Positions 8,700 to 19,900 of a stretch of 39,243 nucleotides of DNA are shown piece by piece. The notes beneath the pieces were generated by a model, which had not been told where the DNA came from, searched no databases, and saw only the letters and a program-made list of their open reading frames with translations. Position numbers and translations under genes: made by a program. The DNA is from Balneolaceae bacterium. Lineage in GTDB: Bacteria > Bacteroidota > Rhodothermia > Balneolales > Balneolaceae. The stretch is from positions 1 to 39,243 of the forward strand of contig VEMX01000025.1 in NCBI GenBank assembly GCA_009711805.1, read 5' to 3'. Numbering within the stretch: the stretch's first letter is position 1; every line of letters begins with the position of its first letter.

Positions 8700-9997
8700 A
8701 ATGGTATAAAAAGTTACACTGGCAGATTATAATAGGACTCGTTCTCGGTTTGCTTTGGGGGTTGATGTCAAGTTTGGTAGGATTAAATGAGTTCACCAGT
8801 GATTACATAAAACCATTTGGCACCATTTTTATATCCATGCTAAAGCTGATTGCCATGCCGCTGGTATTGGTTTCGCTGGTCGTTGGAGTAACAAGCCTTA
8901 ATGACACTACCCAGCTCTCAAGAATGGGATTTAAAACGGTGGCCATATACGCCATTACCACAGTGCTGGCCATTACGATCGGCCTGACTGCCGTAAATAT
9001 TATTCAGCCGGGTAAAACACTGCCGGCCGAAACAACAAAAACGCTTCAGGAAACCTACAGTTCTTCTATTGAAGACCGCAGTGCCACGGCAAACCTGGTA
9101 CAAGAAAGAGGGCCTCTGGATTTTGTAGTTGATATGGTGCCTCAAAACTTTTTTGAAGCTGCCGGCAATAATTCACGAATGCTGCAGATAGTGTTTGTAG
9201 CCATTTTGCTGGGAATTGGAATCATCCAGATAGGTGGTAAAAAAGCCCAAACGCTGGTAGAAGTGTTCGATGCTTTTAATGATGTCATTATCAGGATTGT
9301 TGAACTTATTATGCTTACGGCACCATATGGTGTTTTTGCACTAATGGCATCCCTTATTATTGATCTCGCAGGAGATGACCTCGGACAGGCCATGGAATTG
9401 TTATATGCTCTTGGTTGGTATTGCATAACGGTAATTATGGCGCTTATTATTCATGTGTTTGTTGTGTATGCCAGCCTTTTTAAAGCTACCAGTAATATGA
9501 AACTATCGACCTTCTTTAAGGCTATTCGCCCTGCTATGCTGCTTGGTTTTAGTACCAGTTCCAGCTCAGCGACTTTGCCGGTAACATTAGAGCGGGTAGA
9601 AAAAAACCTTGGGGTAGAAGAGGAAGTAGCCAGTTTTGTACTGCCTATTGGAGCCACCGTAAATATGGATGGAACAAGTCTCTACCAGGCTGTGGCAGCC
9701 GTGTTTATTGCACAGGCATTAGGGATGGATCTGAGTATAGCACAACAGCTTATGATTGTATTAACAGCTACAGCTGCTTCTATTGGTGCAGCTGGTGTAC
9801 CGGGAGCTGGTATTGTTATGTTGGTGATTGTACTTGAAACGATACAGGTTCCTACCGCAGGTATCGCACTAATTCTTGGAGTTGATCGTATACTTGATAT
9901 GTGCAGGACCACGGTCAACATTACAGGGGATGCTGCAGTATCAGTAGCTGTGGCTTCCACAGAGGGCCGATTAGGGGAAGCACACCTCGATGATTAA
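8696..9997 (+). CDS. Dicarboxylate/amino acid:cation symporter (DAACS family)
   Basis: The 433-residue protein belongs to the GltP/DctA/SdcS transporter family, importing C4-dicarboxylates or acidic amino acids with Na+ or H+. Diagnostic motifs are the serine-rich hairpin loop STSSSSATLP (about residues 284-293), NMDGTSLYQAVAAVFIAQ (about 323-340, the NMDGT cation/substrate motif), GVPGAGIV, and DRILDMCRTTVNITGDA (about 402-418), whose Asp and Arg contact the substrate. The first segment IIGLVLGLLWG is typical. The ATG overlaps the DUF92 stop by 4 bases, so the three genes 7612-9997 form one operon. I cannot tell glutamate from dicarboxylate preference by eye. Confidence 0.94.
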   Translation: MKWYKKLHWQIIIGLVLGLLWGLMSSLVGLNEFTSDYIKPFGTIFISMLKLIAMPLVLVSLVVGVTSLNDTTQLSRMGFKTVAIYAITTVLAITIGLTAVNIIQPGKTLPAETTKTLQETYSSSIEDRSATANLVQERGPLDFVVDMVPQNFFEAAGNNSRMLQIVFVAILLGIGIIQIGGKKAQTLVEVFDAFNDVIIRIVELIMLTAPYGVFALMASLIIDLAGDDLGQAMELLYALGWYCITVIMALIIHVFVVYASLFKATSNMKLSTFFKAIRPAMLLGFSTSSSSATLPVTLERVEKNLGVEEEVASFVLPIGATVNMDGTSLYQAVAAVFIAQALGMDLSIAQQLMIVLTATAASIGAAGVPGAGIVMLVIVLETIQVPTAGIALILGVDRILDMCRTTVNITGDAAVSVAVASTEGRLGEAHLDD

Positions 9998-10090
9998 CAG
10001 TACATCTTTTTTAAAATAAAGCATGTATTTATGCTCGAAAATCTGTTAATTGAGTATACGTCCAAAATGGAAGTAACCACGTGATAGCCT

Positions 10091-12868
10091 ATGGCTCAAA
10101 AGTTACTATACAGCACCCTTAAGAGAATCTCACATATCGCCCTTTTTATTGTTGCTTTTCTTCTAACCGAAGGAGTAAAAGCACAATCTGTATTGCTACC
10201 CGGCGATGTTGTAGTTGTCTCAGTAAACGAAGAGAAGGATTCGTTCGATTTTATACCGTTAATCGACATTGAGAAAGGTACGCTGCTCTATTTTTCGGAT
10301 GGTAGCTGGGATAGTGAAACGCAGCGTGTAGCAGGAAACAACATAACAATACATGCCGATACAATACTGGAAGCGGGTTTAAATGTGCATGTAGGTCATT
10401 ACGATGATTCCCGTATCTCCAAACAAGGTCGTATTGATTTTGACGGAAACGCACACCAGCTGTTTGCCTACCAGGAAAGCGAAAAAGAACACCGCATTAT
10501 TTACGGTTTGGAATGGGGTGAGTGGGATGAGCGGCTTGAAAAAGACCATTCAGTACATCCATATAACCTGGCTGAAAAAGAAAAAGCTTATTTAGTCTTG
10601 GGAAAAGCCTCCAATTATCAGTATCACATTCGGAATGGTGCTAGTGGTACCCATAACATGCTTCGGAAGTTTGTAGGTAACCCGGCGAACTGGAGAGGAA
10701 GCCCAAAAGAGTTTCCAGTGTTTGGTACTTCATTTAATCTGTTAACCCCTCCGGTTATCCTGTTTGAGAATTCAGTATCTACCGTATTTGAGGATCAAGA
10801 GTTTGCAACCTTAAATGTATCGGTGTACGGGCATGATGGCTCAAAGGCTACCGTAGATGTGTATTATAATGCCGAACGAAGCAGTACCAGTGGAGCTGAT
10901 ATCCTTAAAAAGGATACAACCAGGCTCAATTTTACCGGTTTGATCGGAGATGGAGTTTACGAAGTACATGTTCCGTTGAAAGATGATAAGGAGTATGAAG
11001 GGATTGAAACGGGCATTTTTGGACTCGATAACTTGTCAAAAGGGAATTTCGGAGATTTTCTTACCCATAGCCTGATATTGAATGATGATGAAATCCCGGA
11101 AGTAAAAATTACCAACGTAGTTGGAGAAAACGGAGCAGGAGAATTTATCAGGTTGGAAAACCGTGAGCTCCAAACGGTAAACCTTAAAGGCTGGACCCTG
11201 ACGGGCAATGATAACCAGCTTGTGATCAATAATACGATTTCAATTGCCGCCGGGGAGAGTATATACTTGGTGAAATCTGAGATGGATTACAGCAACCAGG
11301 TTGTGATTGAGGACCTTTCAGAGATATTGTCTGCCAAAGGTGGAGAATTAATCCTGGCCAATTATGCAAACGAGCTGGTGCATGAGGTCGTCTATTCAGC
11401 TTATGTAAGCAAGAAGCGGGATCCTTCACGGCTGCATATAACCGAAGTTGCAGAAGACAGCAACAGGCAATTTGGGCAATCAAATGAGAATATTTCAGCG
11501 GAAGCGGAAGGGATTCAACTTCAACAAACCCCCGGCTGGAAAGTGCTTTCATACCATGCTTCTTTACCTCAGGATTTTAGCGATATTGAGTTTTATTACT
11601 GGGATGAGACTTTCAGTGAGTTTGCGAGCATCAATAAGCGTACTTCGAATGAACTTTCAGGGACATCTGTATTTGGTTTCTTCAACAAAAACAATATACA
11701 AAGACTGTCTTCTGAGAAAACGTTCAACAAGAAATCAGCTTCTGAACTGGAATTCTCTTTAACAGCTACCGACCGGAACAGGAATAACCGAATTGATGGT
11801 TTAGAAGGGTTGAATTTGGTTTTTAACAATTCTAATCAACCTGTAAAGGTTCATGTTTTGCTAAATGAAATTACAAGGAAGTACCCCGAGCTGGATCTCT
11901 CAACACATGTGTATACCATTCGTGAAAATAATCAGTCGGCTTTAGAATACAGGGCTATTCATGGAGAGCAGTTGATAAATGCTCAACAGCCATTTTGGAT
12001 TAAGTTGAACAGCATCCAGGACCGCGACCTGACCTTCAGTTTAGATCCTGCTACTTTTGATCATGGGCTCCCATATGAGGACAAAGCAGATGAGGAGATG
12101 ACTACATTCTCGCTTCAGTTATCTCAGGGAAGCAATCATGAAAAAATTGAGCTTGTGTTCAGTGAAGAAAAAATGAAAGCGGAACAACTCAATTTAGCAG
12201 CTTTTCCTATACTACAATTGCCGCATCAGGAATATATCAGTTTTTCTTTACATCAAAATAGTTCCTATTTCAGAAGCCTCGAATTCCCGAAAGAACTGGA
12301 ACATAATTTATCGCTGCCCATTGATTTTACCTCTACTATATCCGGAGAATTCACCCTGTCAACATCGGAATGGGAGGAAATACCGGATGGATGGGACGTA
12401 ACACTGGAGGATGTGCTAACCGGCAATATATATGATGTTGATGAGAATTTTGAGCTGTCATTTTCATATCAAACATTGCGAGAAGATGAACAGATGGAGC
12501 TGAATACCGGCCATACTGAAGACAACAGGAAGGAAGACCGATTTATCCTGAGAATATCTCCGCCGGAGGCACAAGCAGGACTAACAGATAGTGACGAAGT
12601 GCCCAGGGAGCTGGAGTTATATCAGAATTTTCCCAATCCATTTAACCCATATACGATTATCTCATTTTACTTGCCAGAAGCAGCGGAAGTAAAGCTGTCT
12701 GTGTTTAACATTGTAGCCCAGCCGGTAGTTGTATTGGTAGAAGGATCGCTAAATGCAGGAAGACATGAATATGAATGGGATGCCACGGATATGCCAAGTA
12801 GTATGTATATATATCAACTTGAAGTAGGCAATAGAATTATCACCCGGAAAATGACACTTGTCAAATAA
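10091..12868 (+). CDS. Large secreted protein with Calx-beta, lamin-tail-like and type IX sorting domains
   Basis: The 925-residue product begins with a signal peptide (hydrophobic core HIALFIVAFLL, cleavage after VKA at about residue 32). Residues about 35-210 form an unassigned N-terminal domain seen in secreted proteins of this phylum. About 215-335 look like a Calx-beta domain (ILFENSVSTVFEDQEFATLNVSV...HSLILNDDE). About 336-430 resemble a lamin-tail domain (VKITNVVGENGAGEFIRLEN...LKGWTLTG). The last 80 residues are a Por-type sorting domain (YQNFPNPFNPYTIISF...MYIYQLEVGNRIITRKMTLVK), so it should cross the outer membrane by the type IX system. No catalytic motif is evident; an adhesive or structural surface role is plausible. 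Confidence 0.85.
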   Translation: MAQKLLYSTLKRISHIALFIVAFLLTEGVKAQSVLLPGDVVVVSVNEEKDSFDFIPLIDIEKGTLLYFSDGSWDSETQRVAGNNITIHADTILEAGLNVHVGHYDDSRISKQGRIDFDGNAHQLFAYQESEKEHRIIYGLEWGEWDERLEKDHSVHPYNLAEKEKAYLVLGKASNYQYHIRNGASGTHNMLRKFVGNPANWRGSPKEFPVFGTSFNLLTPPVILFENSVSTVFEDQEFATLNVSVYGHDGSKATVDVYYNAERSSTSGADILKKDTTRLNFTGLIGDGVYEVHVPLKDDKEYEGIETGIFGLDNLSKGNFGDFLTHSLILNDDEIPEVKITNVVGENGAGEFIRLENRELQTVNLKGWTLTGNDNQLVINNTISIAAGESIYLVKSEMDYSNQVVIEDLSEILSAKGGELILANYANELVHEVVYSAYVSKKRDPSRLHITEVAEDSNRQFGQSNENISAEAEGIQLQQTPGWKVLSYHASLPQDFSDIEFYYWDETFSEFASINKRTSNELSGTSVFGFFNKNNIQRLSSEKTFNKKSASELEFSLTATDRNRNNRIDGLEGLNLVFNNSNQPVKVHVLLNEITRKYPELDLSTHVYTIRENNQSALEYRAIHGEQLINAQQPFWIKLNSIQDRDLTFSLDPATFDHGLPYEDKADEEMTTFSLQLSQGSNHEKIELVFSEEKMKAEQLNLAAFPILQLPHQEYISFSLHQNSSYFRSLEFPKELEHNLSLPIDFTSTISGEFTLSTSEWEEIPDGWDVTLEDVLTGNIYDVDENFELSFSYQTLREDEQMELNTGHTEDNRKEDRFILRISPPEAQAGLTDSDEVPRELELYQNFPNPFNPYTIISFYLPEAAEVKLSVFNIVAQPVVVLVEGSLNAGRHEYEWDATDMPSSMYIYQLEVGNRIITRKMTLVK

Positions 12869-12952
12869 GGAACAACGTTGACTTTATATGGGTTAATACC
12901 AACACAGTTAAAAATCTAAATTAAATAATAGAGGACAACTACTTTTAAAACC

Positions 12953-13771
12953 ATGCAATTTAAAACAATTCAAGGGGTGAAAGTTCCTGAAATAGGTTTA
13001 GGAACTCACAGGCTGATAGGCAATGAATGCGAAAAAACGGTACGAACAGCACTGAATTTGGGGTATCGCCATATTGATACAGCTCAGATGTACAAAAATG
13101 AAAGAGAGATTGGCTCGGCCATTCAACGCTCACACATAGACAGAGAAGAACTTTTTATTACCACAAAAGTTTGGCACACTAATCTTGAACATGATGATTT
13201 GCTCAAGATTACTGAGACTTCACTTAGCGAAATGGACACTCCTTATGTTGATCTTCTGTTAATACACTGGCCCAATTCCGACTACAATGTAGAAAAGACC
13301 CTGGAAGCTATGCTCTTGTTGAGAGATCAGGGCAAGGCGTTGAGTATAGGTGTGTCTAACTTTCCGATGAAATTATTGAAAGAAGTAAATGAAGAATTAG
13401 GCGCTCCCATATTTTGTAACCAGGTGGAATACCATCCTTTTCTTGGGCAGCTTGATTTACTGGACTATGCCGCTGAACGGGATATTCTGGTAACCGCCTA
13501 CTGTCCATTGGCACAGGGTAAGGTGGCAGAAGAGCCATTGCTGCAGAAACTGGGGGAGAAATATGGGAAAACACCGGCTCAAATAGCACTTCGCTGGTTA
13601 ATAGAGCAGGAACAAGTTGCAGCTATACCCAAAGCATCTACAGAAGAACACTTGAAGGAGAATATGGATATTTATGATTTTATGCTGGAAGATGATGACT
13701 TTTATGCTATAGATGATCTGGACGAGTCATTGCGCATTATCAATCCTGATTTTGCTCCAAACTGGGATTGA
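12953..13771 (+). CDS. Aldo/keto reductase
   Basis: This cytosolic NADPH-dependent carbonyl reductase has 272 residues, the usual length of the bacterial AKR5-like (2,5-diketo-D-gluconate reductase type) branch. The catalytic tetrad is complete: Asp42 and Tyr47 in YRHIDTAQMY, Lys72 in FITTKVW, His105 in LLLIHWP. The cofactor-binding IPKAST (about 225-230) and the GVSNF strand are present. No Shine-Dalgarno is seen before the ATG at 12953. It is followed by a strong hairpin terminator shared with the convergent RND cluster. The substrate cannot be inferred. Confidence 0.95.
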   Translation: MQFKTIQGVKVPEIGLGTHRLIGNECEKTVRTALNLGYRHIDTAQMYKNEREIGSAIQRSHIDREELFITTKVWHTNLEHDDLLKITETSLSEMDTPYVDLLLIHWPNSDYNVEKTLEAMLLLRDQGKALSIGVSNFPMKLLKEVNEELGAPIFCNQVEYHPFLGQLDLLDYAAERDILVTAYCPLAQGKVAEEPLLQKLGEKYGKTPAQIALRWLIEQEQVAAIPKASTEEHLKENMDIYDFMLEDDDFYAIDDLDESLRIINPDFAPNWD

Positions 13772-13807
13772 GCGTTAATCCAGCTTCGGTACTTTGAAGT
13801 ATAAAAC

Positions 13808-13836
13808 AAAAAAGGCGTAGCACAGACGCCTTTTTT
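13808..13836. terminator. Bidirectional rho-independent terminator
   Basis: AAAAAAGGCGT (13808-13818) pairs perfectly with ACGCCTTTTTT (13826-13836) around the 7-base loop AGCACAG. T-runs are present on both strands. It lies between the convergent aldo/keto reductase and RND genes and should stop transcription from both sides. Confidence 0.92.
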
Positions 13837-13868
13837 TTATTCACCAGGGAAAAATGTAGTTGAAAAAA

Positions 13869-16800
13869 TTATTTGGAGGCCTGGATGATGCGTTTTGCCC
13901 ATATTCCAATATCATCCAAAATCATATAGATGGATGGCAGCACAATAAGGGTAACAACCGTTGAGAATGTCAATCCTCCAACAATAGCCCGGGCCATAGG
14001 GAAGTAGGGAGGCCCGTCACCTCCAATTTGGGTAGTGCCTACACAAAGGGGAATAAGCCCGAGAACGGTGGTGCCTGCAGTCATTAAAATGGGGCGCATA
14101 CGGTCTTTACCAGCTTGAATAACCGCTTCGTTACGGGAAAGTCCCTTGGAGCGCAGCAGGTTGATGTGATCAACCAACACAATCCCATTATTCACCACAA
14201 TACCCATAAGTACCAGGATACCGATAAAGGCCATCAGGTCGAAGGTGGTGCCCGTTATAAAGAAAAACCAGAAGATACCTACTACACCAAACAGTATACA
14301 ACTGAGCACGCTGGTAGGGTATAGGAGGGATTCAAAAAGGGAAGCCATAATGAGATAAATGAGGAAAAAGGCAATGGCGATATTAAAGAGCATAGTGTTC
14401 ATGGCATCCATATCGTCCCCAAAGCTGCGGCCATAGCTCCAGCTATAACCAGAAGGGTAGGCAATTTGATCCATCACTTTAGAAATAGATTCACGAGCTT
14501 CCTCTATGGTAAGATTATCCAGGTTTACCGATATACCCAATGAGGTTTTCCGATTGTCCCGAAAGATGCGGCTGGATCCATTTCCAGTTTCAAAGCGGGC
14601 CAGTGTAGCCAATTTAACGGTTTTATCGTCCCCGACATGAATGGGCATATTTTTTAAGTCATCTACCGTTTCCCGGTCCCCTTTTTTAAAGGCAAGTACT
14701 ACATCAGTTTCACTGTTTTCTCCACGAATACGCTGTACAGTTTGTCCGCGTATAGCCCCCGAAACCATTGTGGCAATTCCCTGTGATGTAAGTCCAAAGT
14801 TGCGTGCCCGGTTATGATCTACAGTTAGGCGAACTTCTTGATTTCCGCTTTCTGCCTCCGACCGTACATCTGTGAATCCATCAAGCTGACTCAGCCGCCA
14901 TTCAACCTGATCGGCAAGGTCTTCAAGTACATCCATAGATTCTCCCTGTACATATACCCGAACCTTATCTCCACCATTACGGCTAATGAATTGAAAGGAG
15001 GGGATTCCTATTGATATTTCTGGAAGGTTTGCCTCAATCTCTTCCTTAATAAGAGTGGTTGCTTTTTCTGCATCCTTATCATCAGTCAGGTTGATGGTAG
15101 ACAAGGCAAAATTAGGTTCGTAAAAAGTATATACCGATTTAATCTCAAATTCATCCTGATTCTCATACAGATAGTTCTCGATCTTGTCTACCGATTTCTT
15201 AATGCGTTCGAGAGTGAAAGAGCCGTTCAAATTATATTGTAATTCCAGTTGACGTTCCTCAAAGTCAGGGAACATATCCACGCGCATAAACATAGCGGGT
15301 ATCGCCCCACTGAAAAAGAGAAGGGTAATAAGCACTACCGAAATAGTTCTGCGTTCAAGCAGCCAGCCAAGCAAAGCCGAATACTTAACCGCCAGTTTGT
15401 CAAATATATTTTCTTTTCTGGTTTTATCCGGAGGAGTGATTTTTGAGGTTAAAAGAGGAATTACGGTTAGCGATATAACCAGTGAGGCTATGAGTGAGAT
15501 GATAATAGCCATACCGATATAGTACATGTGCTTCGATATGAAACTTTCGTTTACCACATTGGGGAGAAATACGATTACTGATGTTAGTGTACCCGCTGTT
15601 ACAGCAATGCTCACTTCTTTGGCTCCCAGTATAGCCGATTTTTTGGGATTATCTTCCATCCGCTGATACCGATGGATGTTCTCTGTTACTACCACGGCAT
15701 TATCAACCAGCATTCCTACAGCCAGTATTAGCCCCGTCATAGACAGGATATTAAGGGAGATATCCAGGAAATAGAAGAAGCCAAGCGTGACAATTAAAGA
15801 GAAGGGAACGGCAGTAGCTACAATGAGGGTGGTGCTTACCTGCCGGAGGAAGAAATACAGTACAAATACAGAAAACAGCGCTCCTATCATGCCCGAATTA
15901 AATAATTCCTTAAGAGAACTGAGGATACCATCGGCCTGGTTAAACATTTCATAGATATTGATACCCTGCATTTCGGGCAACTTATTGATCTCTTCAATTT
16001 CAGCTAAAATACGGTCTACAACTTCAACGGTGTTAGCGGTAGATTCTTTGTTAATGTCGAGGCCAACGGCATATTTTTGGTCGAGATGACGGGCATAATT
16101 TCGTTCGGGAGAGGTGTAATTGACGGAGGCAATATCTTTAAGCCTCAGATTGTTCTCCCCAATAATAAGGTTTTCAATATCTTCTACACCCTGCAGGTTT
16201 CCAACAGGCCGAACCATATAGCGTTTGCCGGCATCCGTAATTTTACCAGCTGAGATAGAAAAGTTTGCTTGCCTTAGTGTATTGTTTAACTGGTTAATAT
16301 CAATATTGTAGCTGTTAAGGCGGTCGGTATCCAGTTCTATTCGAATTTCTTTCTTCTCAACGCCATAAAGGTTGACTTGGCCCACACCCGGAATACGTTC
16401 AATGCGTTGGCTTAAATTTCGATCCAGTAGCTCATAGGCGTCCGATAAATCCCGATTGCTCGAGATTCTTAGCTGAAGTGTAGGGGCATCACCGTCAGAA
16501 AATTTGTTGATGGTGTAATGTTCGAAATCATCGGGAAGCTGATTTCGAATGCTTTCAATCTTTTCTTTAATCTCAATGGCTTTGAGGTCAATATTGTTAC
16601 CTTGTTTAAAAGTGACGACAACATTGGCATTGTTTTCCCCGGAATTTGAATTAATGCGATCAACCCCACTTATGGTAGAGAGTACTTCCTCTACCGGACG
16701 TGTAATGTTTTCTTCCACCTCTTTAGGGGTAGAGTTGGGGTAAGGAAGCTGCACTGACGCTCCCGGAAAAGTAATCTTTGGCATGAACTCAAGCGGCACC

Positions 16801-16892
16801 AGACGTGTGGCTATAAGCCCGACCACAATCAGGCTTAAGAAAACCATGATGGTTGTAACAGGCCGGCGTATGGAAAAATCGGTAAACAACAT
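13869..16892 (-). CDS. RND efflux permease, second of a pair (HAE1-type)
   Basis: From the ATG at 16892 this is a 1007-residue trimeric inner-membrane proton/drug antiporter subunit. It starts with the classic RND opening FTDFSIRRPVTTIMV, and has two large periplasmic loops and the 12-TM layout with an internal repeat. TM4 reads VGMLVDNAVVVTENI, so the second Asp of the AcrB Asp-Asp pair is Asn. The C-terminal repeat shows GILVLMGIVVNNGIVLVDHINLLR. An in-frame ATG at 16943 would add 17 residues absent from the family and overlap the upstream gene by 41 bp, so I reject it. It lies 10 bp downstream of the first permease and ends at the shared terminator. Confidence 0.95.
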   Translation of the reverse strand: MLFTDFSIRRPVTTIMVFLSLIVVGLIATRLVPLEFMPKITFPGASVQLPYPNSTPKEVEENITRPVEEVLSTISGVDRINSNSGENNANVVVTFKQGNNIDLKAIEIKEKIESIRNQLPDDFEHYTINKFSDGDAPTLQLRISSNRDLSDAYELLDRNLSQRIERIPGVGQVNLYGVEKKEIRIELDTDRLNSYNIDINQLNNTLRQANFSISAGKITDAGKRYMVRPVGNLQGVEDIENLIIGENNLRLKDIASVNYTSPERNYARHLDQKYAVGLDINKESTANTVEVVDRILAEIEEINKLPEMQGINIYEMFNQADGILSSLKELFNSGMIGALFSVFVLYFFLRQVSTTLIVATAVPFSLIVTLGFFYFLDISLNILSMTGLILAVGMLVDNAVVVTENIHRYQRMEDNPKKSAILGAKEVSIAVTAGTLTSVIVFLPNVVNESFISKHMYYIGMAIIISLIASLVISLTVIPLLTSKITPPDKTRKENIFDKLAVKYSALLGWLLERRTISVVLITLLFFSGAIPAMFMRVDMFPDFEERQLELQYNLNGSFTLERIKKSVDKIENYLYENQDEFEIKSVYTFYEPNFALSTINLTDDKDAEKATTLIKEEIEANLPEISIGIPSFQFISRNGGDKVRVYVQGESMDVLEDLADQVEWRLSQLDGFTDVRSEAESGNQEVRLTVDHNRARNFGLTSQGIATMVSGAIRGQTVQRIRGENSETDVVLAFKKGDRETVDDLKNMPIHVGDDKTVKLATLARFETGNGSSRIFRDNRKTSLGISVNLDNLTIEEARESISKVMDQIAYPSGYSWSYGRSFGDDMDAMNTMLFNIAIAFFLIYLIMASLFESLLYPTSVLSCILFGVVGIFWFFFITGTTFDLMAFIGILVLMGIVVNNGIVLVDHINLLRSKGLSRNEAVIQAGKDRMRPILMTAGTTVLGLIPLCVGTTQIGGDGPPYFPMARAIVGGLTFSTVVTLIVLPSIYMILDDIGIWAKRIIQASK

Positions 16893-16902
16893 GGCAATTA
16901 GG

Positions 16903-19900
16903 TTAAGCGGTTTCCTGTGAGGTGTTGTATTTCTTTCTGTCAAGTAATGCGTACATCACCGGAATGACTATAAGGGTAAGCAGGGTAGATACCAATAGTC
17001 CTCCTATTACAGTAATGCCCATTGGGGCCCGTAGCTCAGCTCCGTCACCAAAGCCAATGGCCAGGGGGAGTAGTCCAAGGGTGGTTGTCATGGTTGTCAT
17101 CAGAATAGGGCGGAGGCGGGATCTTCCCCCTTCCAACAGAGCTTCTATTTTATCGGCTCCTTTCTGACGTATTTGGTTTACCAAATCGATTAACACAATG
17201 GCATTGTTTACTACAATGCCGGCCAATAAGATCAGCCCGATGAATACAACCACACTTATGGTAGTGTTGGTTATATAGAGCGCGATTATAGCCCCCACAA
17301 GGGCCAATGGTATGGAGAATAAGATGATGAAGGGGTGAAGCAGAGACTCGAACTGGGAGGCCATGACCAGGTACACCAGGAATACTGCCAGGGAAAGTGC
17401 AAATATCAAAGACTGGAATGAGGCTGACATCTCCTCATTTTGACCAGCCACACGGGCAAAAATACCAGAAGGCATGCTAACTTCATTAATCAGTTGCTGA
17501 ACTTCTTGCGCAGCTTCTCCAAGATCTCCATAATTCAGGTTGGCCGATACAATGGCTACCCGCTGTTGAGCAACCCGTCGTATTTCGCCCGGCCCAATTG
17601 TAAGTTGAACTTCAGCAATGGCACTGAGAGGGATTGCCTGCTCGCTGTTTGGGTTAACAATGAGTTGTCTGATCTCTTCTATAGAAGAACGATCTTGTTT
17701 ACGCGCTCTTACCAATACATCAATCTTTCGGTCTCTCCATGAATAACGGGTGGCAACATCACCCCGGACATTACTAACAATGCGGTCGGCAACGTCATGC
17801 ACTTGCAGGCCAAGAGCTGCGGCCCGGTCGCGGTCAAAGAGAATCTGTATTTCAGGGCTTCCCGTTTCCATGGTGCTTTTTACATCTGCAAAACGGGAGT
17901 TTGCGGACAATTTACGAGAGATTTTATTGCTGACTTCTTTTAGTTTGTCCAGGTCAAATCCATTAATCTCAACTTCTATAGGAGTCTTGAATGAAAACAA
18001 AGAGGGACGTGCAAATTTATATTGCAAGCCAGGGATGGTTTGCAGCGATGATCGCATATTATCCATAGTTGTTTCTTCTTGTAATGAAGAAGCGCCAGAG
18101 GCAAGCAGTACATTAAGTTCTCCCCAATTCTCGCCTCCCTGGTCAGGGTTGGCATCCATTCGGTTTCCGGTTCCCGCCACAGCAAAAGTAGCCTGGATAT
18201 CAGCGATATTTTTGACAGCATGCTGAACAGATTGCAGAGCATGGTCGGTTTCTTCTATAGGAGTTCCCGGAGGTAATTTAAATTCTACTTTAAATTCTCC
18301 CTGAGAGAGTTGAGGAATCAGTTCAATACCGATATGGGGAACCAGGGCAATGGATCCTGCAAATATGAGTAAAGCCGTACTCAAAACAATAAACTTGTGG
18401 TTTAACGACCATTCTAAAAATGAAACATAGATGTTTTCTGTAGCCTGGTATAACTTATCGAAGGCATATACCAAGGGAGAAAAAAGAAATTTAAAGAACT
18501 TACCAATCCAGCTAAAAATAAAACGGAATGCTTTAGCAATAGCAGTTGGGATTGTATAAAATAGAAACATTCGGATTTTACGAAGTACTCGTCCAAAAGA
18601 AGTTTTGGGCTCTTGAAGTTCTGGTTTCTCCACTTCAGATTTATTTCCTCCAAGTGAAGAGAGCATGGGAATTAAAGTGACAGCAACCACCAGTGATGCC
18701 AGTAGTGAAAAGGTTACGGTAAGCGCCTGATCGCGGAAAAGCTGCCCGGCAATACCCTGTACAAAAACAAGGGGGAAGAAGACGGCAATGGTGGTAAGGG
18801 TGGATGCTACTACGGCCATACCTACTTCGCCGGCGCCTTCCCGGGCCGACTGCATAACGCTTTTGCCCATTTGTTTGTGGCGGGCAATATTCTCCAGTAC
18901 TACAATGGAATTGTCTACCAGCATACCTATACCCAAGGCAATACCCCCCAACGACATAATATTGAGGGTGATATCATTTCCGTACATCAGGTTAAAAGTT
19001 GCAATGATGGAAACGGGGATAGAAACTGATATTATGACGGTAGTCCAGAAACTTCTAAGAAAGAGGTAGAGTACAAGTACGGCAAGTACACCCCCTATAA
19101 TACCTGCATTTTTTACTTCATTGACCGCCGAAGAGATAAAGACCGACTGATCATAGACCTTTTCGAGCTGCATACCTTCTGGAAGAACTTTCTGTATATC
19201 AGCAATGCCCGTTTTAACAGCTTCAGCTACGGCTACCGTATTTGCATCTCCCTCTTTATAAACTGCAATCTCAACCGCTTCTGAGCCATTGAGCCGGGTG
19301 ATGGCCTCACGCTCCTTGTAGGACTGGTTCACCTCGGCTACATCTTTCAGGTAAATGGTATTATCGCCCTTACGAGCCACTACTACATTGCGAATCTGAT
19401 CTACCGTCTTAAACTCATTAAGGGTACGCACCAGGTATTGCTGGGAGCCTTCTTCCAGGCGCCCGCCAGACATATTTACATTCTCAGCATTTAATATCTG
19501 CGTTATGGCTTCAATAGGGATATTGAGGTAAGAAAGCCGCTGCTGATCGATATTGACTTGTATTTCTTCTTCAAGTCCACCACTAACCTTAATGGAAGCG
19601 ACTCCATCAGAGGATTCCAGTTTCTTTTTTAACTGTTCATCTGCCAGAATACGCAAGCTCTTGAGCCTGGCAATAGCCTCCGGGCTGGAGAGGTCCTGTA
19701 AAGCTGCATAATCGACCTTGGTATTGTTTTTATCTTCTTCTGAGGTATTATAATACAGGGCATAACGTACAATGGGGTCAAGGGTAGGATCGAACCGGAG
19801 GGTGATGGGCTTTTCAGCTTCCAGTGGTAGTTGCACGGCATCCAGTTTAGCCATTACATCCAGGTTGGCGATATTCATATCGGTTCCCCAGGCAAATTCA

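Noticed and set aside
10020-10035. AGCAT...ATGCT hairpin after the symporter as a terminator
   Set aside because: Five-pair stem without a T-run on the plus strand.
16893-16943. 17-residue N-terminal extension of the second RND permease
   Set aside because: The family starts at the following Met, and the extension overlaps the upstream gene.
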